From NCBI RefSeq assembly GCF_004116455.1, contig NZ_PDJU01000010.1:1-64000 (forward strand): DNA of 64,000 bases. The letters run 5' to 3'. This DNA is from Arcobacter sp. F155. GTDB lineage: Bacteria > Campylobacterota > Campylobacteria > Campylobacterales > Arcobacteraceae. The position numbers and the translations under genes are program-made. Of the stretch, positions 1-6,683 are shown in pieces. The number at the start of each line of letters is the position of its first letter. The stretch's first letter is position 1. Under the pieces are notes generated by a model. That model was given only the letters and a program-made list of their open reading frames with translations. It searched no databases and was not told the origin of the DNA.

Positions 1-40
1 TAAAATCTGCACTGAAAGATTTACCTCTTCCTCTTGCCAT
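1..40 (-). CDS. 5' end of an unidentified gene (partial)
   Basis: An ATG at 40-38 on the minus strand opens a frame that runs off the left edge. Only 13 codons are visible (MARGRGKSFSADF). A Shine-Dalgarno sequence (AGGAGA) sits about five bases upstream of the ATG, which supports a real start. The basic Arg/Gly-rich beginning is not enough to assign a family. It is divergent from the truncated GGDEF-EAL gene to its right. Confidence 0.5.
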   Translation of the reverse strand, partial: MARGRGKSFSADF

Positions 41-145
41 ATCTTTCTCCTAAATTATTCAATTTATTTTATCTTTTAGGAATTTAAACTTTGTTGTTTA
101 TGTCTTAATATTTAGTGGCATTATAATCAAGAACCATATGAAGCA

Positions 146-1558
146 GTGATGCTAAGAAAAGACAAAACAACTTTTCCAGCAATAATTAGAGGAAAGAATA
201 TTACTTTGAATAATGAAGTAATTCGTATCTCTGCAATTATTGATATAACTAAGATAAAAGAAAAAGAAAGAGAAATATCTAAACTTGCTTTTTATGATTC
301 TCTAACATCTTTACCAAATAGAACCTTGCTTAAAATAAAAACAGAAGAACTTATTTCTAATAATAAAAGAAATTTAGATTATTGTGCATTCATTTTTATT
401 GATCTTGATCACTTCAAAACTATAAATGATACAAAGGGTCATCTTACAGGAGATATTATTTTAACTCAATGTGCGAAGAGACTTGAAAAACTAATAAAAA
501 GAGAAGACATTATTGGAAGATTTGGTGGAGATGAATTTATTATACTAATTAATACTCATAATAAAAATAATATAGAAGCAAAAGAAATTATAAAAAAAAT
601 TGCAAAAAAAATTCTAAATACAATAAAAGAAATTTTTACAATAAATGATGAACAGTTTCAACTTAGTGCAAGTATTGGTATTGCTATGTTTAATAAAGAA
701 ATTTCATTCCATGAACTACTAAGAAGAGCTGATACTGCAATGTATTCTGTAAAAGATAAAGGAAGGGATGATTTTTGTTTTTTTAATTCTAAACTCCAAG
801 AAACAATAGAGAGAAAAGCTATAGTATTACAAAGATTAAGAAAAGCTATACATGCAGAAAAAATAGATATCTATTTTCAAAAACAAGTAAACTCAAACAA
901 TAAAACTATAGGAGTAGAAGCACTTGCAAGATGGAATGATAAAAAATTAGGACTTGTAAGTCCTAGTGAATTTATACCAATAGCTGAAGAAAGTGGATTA
1001 ATTATTAAATTTGGTTACTATCTGATTGAAAAAGCAGCAAAGGTTTTATATGAATGGAAAGAAGATATAATTAAAAAGTATTGGAGAATATCTATAAATG
1101 TAAGTCTTACTCAATTTCAAAGAGATGATTTTGAATATTTAATAAAAAATACTATTTTAAAATATAATATAAATGCAAATCTACTTAGGTTAGAAATTAC
1201 AGAAAGTATTCTACTAGAAAATGCAGATAGAGCTTTAAAAAAGATAGACTATCTTAAAAGTTTGGGATTAACAATTTCTATTGATGACTTTGGAACTGGT
1301 TATTCTTCATTAGCTTATTTAAAAAAAATCCCAATAGATGAGTTAAAAATTGATAAATCTTTTATTAATTCTATTGATACAGATAAAAGTGATGAAACAA
1401 TAGTATCAGCAATTCTAGAAATAGGAAATCAGTTTGGGTTTGAAGTAATTGCAGAGGGAGTTGAAAATATAGAAATATACAATAAACTTTTAAGTCTAGG
1501 TTGTAAATATTTTCAAGGCTATTATTTTGCTAAACCTCAGAAAAAAGAAGAATTATAG
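146..1558 (+). CDS. GGDEF-EAL c-di-GMP enzyme, 5'-truncated PAS domain
   Basis: A cytoplasmic bifunctional cyclic-di-GMP protein of 470 residues from the GTG at 146. Residues 1-35 look like the last strands of a PAS domain (LRKDKTTFP, then IDITKIKEKE linker). A GGDEF domain (about 40-205) has an intact GGDEF and a KxxD instead of RxxD inhibitory site. An EAL domain (about 225-470) keeps EALAR, the DDFGTGYSS loop, the LKIDKSF lysine and the FQGYYFAKP end, so phosphodiesterase activity is plausible. The PAS-like reading continues upstream of the GTG to the stop at 113-115 without any start codon, and no good ribosome binding site precedes the GTG. The gene therefore looks like the 3' part of a larger PAS-GGDEF-EAL gene that lost its front. 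Whether it is still translated is unknown. Confidence 0.75.
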   Translation: MMLRKDKTTFPAIIRGKNITLNNEVIRISAIIDITKIKEKEREISKLAFYDSLTSLPNRTLLKIKTEELISNNKRNLDYCAFIFIDLDHFKTINDTKGHLTGDIILTQCAKRLEKLIKREDIIGRFGGDEFIILINTHNKNNIEAKEIIKKIAKKILNTIKEIFTINDEQFQLSASIGIAMFNKEISFHELLRRADTAMYSVKDKGRDDFCFFNSKLQETIERKAIVLQRLRKAIHAEKIDIYFQKQVNSNNKTIGVEALARWNDKKLGLVSPSEFIPIAEESGLIIKFGYYLIEKAAKVLYEWKEDIIKKYWRISINVSLTQFQRDDFEYLIKNTILKYNINANLLRLEITESILLENADRALKKIDYLKSLGLTISIDDFGTGYSSLAYLKKIPIDELKIDKSFINSIDTDKSDETIVSAILEIGNQFGFEVIAEGVENIEIYNKLLSLGCKYFQGYYFAKPQKKEEL

Positions 1559-1648
1559 TATAAACTTCTATTACTCCCTAAATAACTTATCCTAAAAAAT
1601 AGTAGAATCAAAATGTTTATGTTATGATTCTTAAAAAAGGATTAGTAA

Positions 1649-1825
1649 GTGAACAATAAATATACCTACAAAGGTAATAGCTACTATATTTTAGAAGATA
1701 AAGTTAAAATCCAAATCGATGATGTTTGGGTAGAAGGTGTTTTATACACAACCGATGATTGTGAGTACAAGTTTGTAAGAAGCAAAGAAGAGTTTTACTC
1801 AAAATTTAAAAAAGTAGAAGAGTAG
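1649..1825 (+). CDS. Small conserved-looking protein, 58 aa
   Basis: A short frame from GTG 1649 to TAG 1825, preceded by AAAAAAGGA about seven bases upstream. The product (MNNKYTYKGNSYYILED...) is a compact, beta-rich, charged protein with aromatic residues: a KGNSYYI start, a W-V-E-G-V-L-Y centre and a SKEEFYSKF end. The layout resembles small DUF1653-like domains (a 'KG..Y' strand, then a 'Y....YG..WVR....F' pattern), but the match is only suggestive. No membrane segment or signal peptide. It stands alone between the GGDEF-EAL gene and convergent small genes. Function unknown. Confidence 0.6.
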   Translation: MNNKYTYKGNSYYILEDKVKIQIDDVWVEGVLYTTDDCEYKFVRSKEEFYSKFKKVEE

Positions 1826-1837
1826 TTTTAAGATAGT

Positions 1838-2239
1838 TTATCTATCCATTAAAACTTCTGCTTCACTTCTAAGTTTTTTATTTAAAAACTTTTTTTCTCT
1901 ATCAGAAAATTTTGAGTTACTTTTTTGTTTAGTTTCTTTATAAATTTTCTGCTTTTCTGGTTTTTCTTCTACTTCTTTTGAAACAGTATTGTTTTGTTTA
2001 AAAAGTGTTAATAATATATATGCTGACACACCTATATTTAGTAAAATCACAAACCATTTTATAGGAAGAATATAATCTAGATATTGAGTTTTTTCAGTCA
2101 ACTTCAAATATTCTATAATATCTGCATATATCCACTGAGATAACAATACAGTTGAAAGTAATAAAACTACAAGGGTAAGTCGCTTTCTAAACTTATATAC
2201 AAGTGTCCAAAATATTGCTGATTTAACTTGTCTAAACAT
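1838..2239 (-). CDS. Small two-helix membrane protein, unknown
   Basis: A 133-residue protein with a basic N-terminus, a first hydrophobic segment at about 21-40 (LTLVVLLLSTVLLSQWIY), a second at about 60-83 (WFVILLNIGVSAYILLTLF), and a long charged lysine/glutamate-rich tail (about 85-133). Probably an inner-membrane protein with both ends in the cytoplasm. It lies three bases downstream of the 104-residue gene on the same strand, so the two are almost certainly co-transcribed. No family recognised. Confidence 0.65.
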   Translation of the reverse strand: MFRQVKSAIFWTLVYKFRKRLTLVVLLLSTVLLSQWIYADIIEYLKLTEKTQYLDYILPIKWFVILLNIGVSAYILLTLFKQNNTVSKEVEEKPEKQKIYKETKQKSNSKFSDREKKFLNKKLRSEAEVLMDR

Positions 2240-2242
2240 ACA

Positions 2243-2557
2243 TTACACCAAAAAATCAAGTCCAAGTAATGCCAATGCTCCAACCAAAGTTGTATTTTTC
2301 ATAGTATCTTTAATTTTTTGTTTTTCGGCTGTTAACATTACTTCAATCTCTTCATCACGATAATCATCAAATGACTTATGTCTCATTGCAAGTTCAGCTT
2401 TTAAATTGATTACTGCTTTTTCTTGTATTTTAAAATCTATTTTTTCTTTTACACTATCACTTTTTATTTTGGCATAATCATAAGATTTATCAAATTGTTC
2501 TTTTGTAATATTTACCAAGTTTTGTGATGATGTTTTAAACTTTTCAATTAGTGCCAT
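2243..2557 (-). CDS. Small coiled-coil protein, unknown
   Basis: A 104-residue protein that is mostly charged helix (residues 1-85, rich in Lys and Glu) with a short hydrophobic end (NTTLVGALALLGLDFLV) that could dip into a membrane. It is the first gene of a two-gene unit with the two-helix membrane protein at 1838-2239. No family recognised; a membrane-associated partner protein is one possibility, but that is inference from composition only. Confidence 0.65.
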   Translation of the reverse strand: MALIEKFKTSSQNLVNITKEQFDKSYDYAKIKSDSVKEKIDFKIQEKAVINLKAELAMRHKSFDDYRDEEIEVMLTAEKQKIKDTMKNTTLVGALALLGLDFLV

Positions 2558-2622
2558 TATAATACCTTATTATATTTATAGGTATCGATTGTAGCGTAAA
2601 TACTTTTAAATGATTAACTTCA

Positions 2623-3471
2623 TTAAAACTTATATGTTAATACAACTGCCATTACTTTAGTATCTACATCATCTCTATTTTCAGGAAGCTCTTTTCCATT
2701 TTGAAATGAGTACTTAGCAATAATATCAAAGTCTTTAAATTTCTTACCAAAACTTAGCATATAGGTTTTATCTTGCTGCATAGCATGATGTTGTACTTTT
2801 GTTCCATCATCTAAAACTGTAAAAATTCTCTCTCCAAAAAAAGCGCCAACACCAGCTACATAGCCTTGATAGTTTGCTGCAAATTTTATACCAGTAGTAA
2901 AATAGTCTTTGTCTTTAAATACATAGCTTCCATAAGTTTTACCATCAATATCAATCTTTTTAGCAATAGCAGTTGCTCTTAGTTTGATATCTTCTATTTT
3001 AAAGCTTTTTGAAATAGCAAAATCATATTGCTTTACATCAAAATCTTTATAGTCACTTTTGTATGCATTTAATGAACTACTTAAACCTTTAGAGAACTGA
3101 TAAGTTCCACCTAAACCATATACTTTCCCTTGGTCTGTTGGTGCTAGATTATCTATAATTTTTATATAACTAGTCTTTAAAGAAAAAGTGTCATTTATTT
3201 TATAGTTATATTTAATACTATATTTTTCTACATCCAGAGATTTCAAATTTACATTTGAAATAGAATGCTTTCTAATAACATTATCCCCTTGATAAGATAA
3301 GTCAATTTTATGATTTGACACCTTATGTGAAATACCTACAGTTTTAACATTTCCATCTTTTTTTGTCATAGAGTTTTTATAGTCTTTAAACCCATACTCA
3401 TAAGAGATACTAGTATTATTTGCATATAAAAGACCACTTACAAATAAAAAAGATAATATTGTTTTCTTCAA
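2623..3471 (-). CDS. Outer-membrane beta-barrel protein
   Basis: A 282-residue exported protein. The start is a TTG at 3471, with AAAGGA seven bases upstream. A signal peptide (MKKTILSFLFVSGLLYA) is followed by many alternating polar/aromatic beta strands, and the chain ends with VVLTYKF; a terminal aromatic is the usual outer-membrane insertion signal. The size fits a 12-14-strand barrel, but no named porin family is recognised. Two perfect TGCAACTTAGTTGCA palindromes lie upstream at 3488-3502 and 3537-3551 and bracket a TATAAT-like -10, so the gene is probably repressed by a dimeric regulator. A short relic of a paralogue lies at 56295-56381. The substrate may be a metal or small nutrient, but that is a guess from the linked regulon. 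Confidence 0.75.
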   Translation of the reverse strand: MKKTILSFLFVSGLLYANNTSISYEYGFKDYKNSMTKKDGNVKTVGISHKVSNHKIDLSYQGDNVIRKHSISNVNLKSLDVEKYSIKYNYKINDTFSLKTSYIKIIDNLAPTDQGKVYGLGGTYQFSKGLSSSLNAYKSDYKDFDVKQYDFAISKSFKIEDIKLRATAIAKKIDIDGKTYGSYVFKDKDYFTTGIKFAANYQGYVAGVGAFFGERIFTVLDDGTKVQHHAMQQDKTYMLSFGKKFKDFDIIAKYSFQNGKELPENRDDVDTKVMAVVLTYKF

Positions 3472-3487
3472 ATTTCAATCCTTTTTT

Positions 3488-3551
3488 TGCAACTTAGTTG
3501 CATATTTTGAAGAATTATAAGTAAAAACTATTTAAATGCAACTTAGTTGCA
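3488..3551. promoter_or_regulatory. Pair of palindromic operators (TGCAACTTAGTTGCA)
   Basis: Two identical 15-base perfect palindromes, TGCAACTTAGTTGCA, at 3488-3502 and 3537-3551, with centres 49 bases apart. The second is extended by one base pair. The bases between them, read on the minus strand, contain TATAAT, so the operators flank the promoter of the outer-membrane barrel gene. The same arrangement occurs at 56217-56276. The regulator is not identified. Confidence 0.75.
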
Positions 3552-3561
3552 TAATTAAAAC

Positions 3562-3669
3562 TTATTTGTTTATATTAAACTTTTTTAGATTTCTTAAAAC
3601 CATTCTATATGAAAAATAAATAACCACAGACCATAAACAAAGCCATATTATCGAACTTAAATATTCCAT
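3562..3669 (-). CDS. CydX-like small membrane peptide (candidate)
   Basis: A 35-residue frame starting 9 bases after the cydB stop. ATG 3669 lies six bases behind AAGGA; the adjacent ATG at 3672 is an alternative. The product starts MEYLSSIIW, has one hydrophobic helix (about residues 4-20), then a basic tail (YRMVLRNLKKFNINK). Single-helix peptides of 30-45 residues encoded directly after cydB are typically CydX/CydS-type subunits that stabilise the haem site of cytochrome bd. The sequence itself is not a clear CydX match, so the call rests on position, size and topology. Confidence 0.55.
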   Translation of the reverse strand: MEYLSSIIWLCLWSVVIYFSYRMVLRNLKKFNINK

Positions 3670-3678
3670 CATTTTTCC

Positions 3679-4827
3679 TTAATAATTGTGTGCATGAGGA
3701 TCTTCTATCTCCTCTTTTGTGATTTTCACCTTATCCATTTGATACCAAACATAAGTTATATATGCGATTACAAAAGGAACCATCAACGATACATATGACA
3801 TTGCAGTTAAAGTATAGTGACTTCCTGAACTATTTTGTATGGTAAGTGAACTTTGTAAATCAAAAGTTGAAGGATAGTAAGCTGTATTATTAAAACCAAC
3901 ATTTAAAAATAGTGCCATTACAGTTAACACAATCCCTACTCCACCTGTTTTAATACAACAGGTCATATTAAGATGAATTGTTGCAAAAACTGCAATAATA
4001 ACCATCAAAACACCAACAACAAACATACCTAAAACAAATGGCATATCTAAAAAGTTTTGAAGATACTTATACTCTTGTATAAATACAACTGTATTTTCAT
4101 CATAAGCAAAACCATTTTTAGTAAATAGTAAATATAAAAATATTAAAAAGAAACATAAGAATATAAGCATATCAATTTTTATACTTTTGATTGCTCTTTG
4201 TTTTATTGTTTCATGGCTTATGTTATTTATAAAATAAAGTGCTCCAGAGATTCTTACTAAAAAGAATAAGGCAAAACCTAATGATAAATTGAATATATCA
4301 GTTAAAGCTTCTAATCCTCGGAAAGGCGTTTGCCAATGGGAAAAGTTATTATCATCAACTAAAAATGAAGAACCTGAAAAAAATGTTGCTATTGCAACTC
4401 CAAGTAAAATAACTCCTAAACTTCCATTTATAAACAAGAAACTTTCATATACTTTTTGTCCTAGAAAGTTATCAGGCTTTTTTCTAAACTCATAACTTAC
4501 TGCTTGAATAATAAAACAAAAAAGTATTGACATCCAAACCCAATATGCTCCACCAAAACTAGTAGAATAAAACAGAGGAAAAGCAGCAAATAAAGCTCCT
4601 CCAAATAAAACTAAAGTAGTAAAACCTAACTCCCACTTTCTACCAAGTGAGTTAATAAGCATAGTTTTTAAAACTTCATCACCTTTTGAAAGTCTTCCTA
4701 TTAAGGTTTGTCCACCTTGAACAAACATAATAAAAGCAAAGAGTCCTCCAAGTAAAGATATTATAATCCACCAATATTGTTGTAGTTGTAAAAGTGTTAA
4801 TTCTTCAAACATCTTAGTGACCTCCAT
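3679..4827 (-). CDS. cydB: Cytochrome bd ubiquinol oxidase subunit II
   Basis: A 382-residue integral membrane protein with eight or nine hydrophobic helices. It is subunit II of the quinol-oxidising, oxygen-reducing cytochrome bd complex in the inner membrane. The N-terminal LQQYWWIIISLLGGLFAF, the GGALFAAFPLFYS stretch in helix two and the conserved tail (SYVSLMVPFVIAYITYVW) fit the family, and the length is normal. The first codons overlap the end of cydA by 14 bases, so translation is coupled. The proposed start ATGGAGGTC is inside cydA; MFEELTLLQL at about 4812 is the family-typical beginning and may be the real start. Confidence 0.93.
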   Translation of the reverse strand: MEVTKMFEELTLLQLQQYWWIIISLLGGLFAFIMFVQGGQTLIGRLSKGDEVLKTMLINSLGRKWELGFTTLVLFGGALFAAFPLFYSTSFGGAYWVWMSILFCFIIQAVSYEFRKKPDNFLGQKVYESFLFINGSLGVILLGVAIATFFSGSSFLVDDNNFSHWQTPFRGLEALTDIFNLSLGFALFFLVRISGALYFINNISHETIKQRAIKSIKIDMLIFLCFFLIFLYLLFTKNGFAYDENTVVFIQEYKYLQNFLDMPFVLGMFVVGVLMVIIAVFATIHLNMTCCIKTGGVGIVLTVMALFLNVGFNNTAYYPSTFDLQSSLTIQNSSGSHYTLTAMSYVSLMVPFVIAYITYVWYQMDKVKITKEEIEDPHAHNY

Positions 4828-6340
4828 TTGGACCGATTTTTATCTGCTTTAGCATAATTTTTATCTCTGCTATTAATAAAGCAGTAAATAAAAAGGCAAA
4901 TAAGAAAAAGGTAATTTGTACATTCGTTGTTGAAATATTTGTTACAGCAACACCAACTGGCATTAAATCTTGTATAGCCCAAGGTTGCCTTCCAACTTCA
5001 GCTACTATCCACCCTGCTTCACTTGCTATGTATCCTAAAGGAATCGAAAGCACTGCACTTTTAAGAATTAATGAATAGTTCATAATCTCTTTTTTAAGTG
5101 TTAAGAATAATAAAAGAGCAAAAAGAATTAAAAACCAAGTTCCAAGAGCAACCATTAAGTGAAAAGTATAAAATGTTATTGCAATAGGAGGAACTATATC
5201 CTCTGGTTTTTCTAAGTGTCCATAGCCAAAGTACTGCATGTTTTCTTCTAAGACTTTTTGATATTGTGATGCTTTTAATATGTCATTACTTTTTTTAGCT
5301 TCTTTATAGTTTTTTAAAGCCTCTACTGCAATTTTTCCTTTATCTATTTTTGATTGTGCTGATTCGATATTGTATTTTTCATTTCCATAAACTAAATCAT
5401 TAAGTCCTGGAACAAAAGCATTTATATCGTGATAACCTAAAAAAGATAGTGCATAAGGAGCTTCCAATTCAAAAAGAAAAGGCTCTTCATCGTTTGTTAG
5501 AGTCTTTTTAGGATTTAATACTCCTATTCCTACAATTCCAGCTTGTTCTTTCCCTTCATAAAGACCTTCCATCGCTGCTAGTTTTACTGGTTGTTTAAGT
5601 GCAACTTGATGAGCTGACTCATCTCCTGTAAGAATAATAAATATAGAAGAAATCAAACCAAAAGTAGCTCCTACAATCATAGACTTTTTGGCAAAAAGAA
5701 CTTCTCTTTTTCTAAGTAAATACCAAGCAGAAATTCCTACTACAAAAAGTGAAGCAACAATATATCCACTTGTAATTGTATGTAAAAATTTAGAAATAGC
5801 AACGGGAGAAAATAAAACATCCCAGAAGTTATTCATTTCATTTCTTACAGTATCAGGATTGAAAGTCATACCTACTGGATACTGCATCCAACCATTTGCA
5901 ACTAAAATCCAAAGTGCACTTAAGTTTGAACCAATTGCAACTAACCAAGTTGATAAAAGGTGAAAGCCCTTTGAAACTTTATCCCAACCAAAAAACATCA
6001 CTGCAAAAAATGTTGACTCCATAAAGAAAGCCAATATTCCTTCAACAGCAAGGGGAGCTCCAAAAATATCTCCAACAAACCAAGAGTAGTTTGCCCAGTT
6101 TGTACCAAACTCAAACTCCATAATAATACCAGTTGCAACTCCTATTGCAAAGTTAATTGCAAAAAGTGTCATCCAAAATTTTGTAGTCTTTTTCCAAAAC
6201 TCATCACCTGTTTTAACATAGATTGTTTCCATAAATGCAATGATAAATCCAAGTCCTAAAGTTAAGGGAACAAAAAGCCAATGATAAATTGCAGTTAATG
6301 CAAATTGAGCCCTTGACCAATCTACTAATTGCTCTTCCAT
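4814..6340 (-). CDS. cydA: Cytochrome bd ubiquinol oxidase subunit I
   Basis: A 508-residue subunit I of cytochrome bd, the high-affinity oxidase used at low oxygen, coupling quinol oxidation to O2 reduction without proton pumping. Haem b595 ligand His20 (ALTAIYHWLF), haem b558 ligand in KFLHTITSGY and Met in FYTFHLMVALG are visible, as is the GRQPW motif near the C-terminus. The quinol-binding loop keeps the lysine and glutamate of KQPVKLAAMEG and is fairly long. A histidine stands where E. coli has Arg391 next to the haem-ligating methionine. Operon order: DUF4492, cydA, cydB, CydX-like peptide. Confidence 0.95.
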   Translation of the reverse strand: MEEQLVDWSRAQFALTAIYHWLFVPLTLGLGFIIAFMETIYVKTGDEFWKKTTKFWMTLFAINFAIGVATGIIMEFEFGTNWANYSWFVGDIFGAPLAVEGILAFFMESTFFAVMFFGWDKVSKGFHLLSTWLVAIGSNLSALWILVANGWMQYPVGMTFNPDTVRNEMNNFWDVLFSPVAISKFLHTITSGYIVASLFVVGISAWYLLRKREVLFAKKSMIVGATFGLISSIFIILTGDESAHQVALKQPVKLAAMEGLYEGKEQAGIVGIGVLNPKKTLTNDEEPFLFELEAPYALSFLGYHDINAFVPGLNDLVYGNEKYNIESAQSKIDKGKIAVEALKNYKEAKKSNDILKASQYQKVLEENMQYFGYGHLEKPEDIVPPIAITFYTFHLMVALGTWFLILFALLLFLTLKKEIMNYSLILKSAVLSIPLGYIASEAGWIVAEVGRQPWAIQDLMPVGVAVTNISTTNVQITFFLFAFLFTALLIAEIKIMLKQIKIGPNGGH

Positions 6341-6342
6341 TT

Positions 6343-6552
6343 CTATTCCTTTGTTATATTCTTATAAACAAAATCTATTTTTTCTTGTTCTGTTATATAT
6401 TCTGTTTTTATATTTTTATCATGTATAAAGTATTTCAAAAAGATTAAAATAACTGCAAGTTTTATGAAAACAATTTTCCATAAAGTTTTACCTAATGTCA
6501 TATTTTTAAAGCCATCAATATACATAAATAAAAAGTTTTTACATTTGTTCAT
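6343..6552 (-). CDS. DUF4492 family small protein, cyd-linked
   Basis: A 69-residue protein with a basic N-terminus (YIDGFKNMTLGKTLWKI), one hydrophobic helix (IKLAVILIFLKYF) and a polar tail. DUF4492 proteins are known as short single-helix proteins encoded just before cydA in Campylobacterota and Bacteroidota; the role is unknown but is presumed to be in bd oxidase assembly. The stop lies two bases before the cydA start. AGGA seven bases upstream of ATG 6552 supports the start. Confidence 0.85.
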   Translation of the reverse strand: MNKCKNFLFMYIDGFKNMTLGKTLWKIVFIKLAVILIFLKYFIHDKNIKTEYITEQEKIDFVYKNITKE

Positions 6553-6590
6553 CTTATAATCCTATTATAATATAGACTTATATTGGAATT

Positions 6591-6619
6591 ATAATAAGAT
6601 AAAGTTAATTCTTTGTTAA
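6591..6619 (-). promoter_or_regulatory. Candidate promoter of the cyd operon
   Basis: On the minus strand TTAACA (6619-6614) and TATTAT (6596-6591) are separated by 17 bases and lie about 40 bases before the DUF4492 start. A further TATAAT overlaps at 6593-6588. The region is so AT-rich that the call is tentative. Confidence 0.35.
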
Positions 6620-6683
6620 TTTTATTATAAGTTAAACTTATACTAGACAAGAACTATTAAATAAATAGTTCTTATTTTGAAGA

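Noticed and set aside
3480-3560. Short CRISPR-like direct repeat from the two identical palindromes
   Set aside because: Only two units of 15 bases with a single 34-base gap, palindromic, and placed at a promoter; no cas genes.
4289-4495. Plus-strand frame antisense to cydB
   Set aside because: Mirror of membrane helices in cydB; no independent start signal or family.
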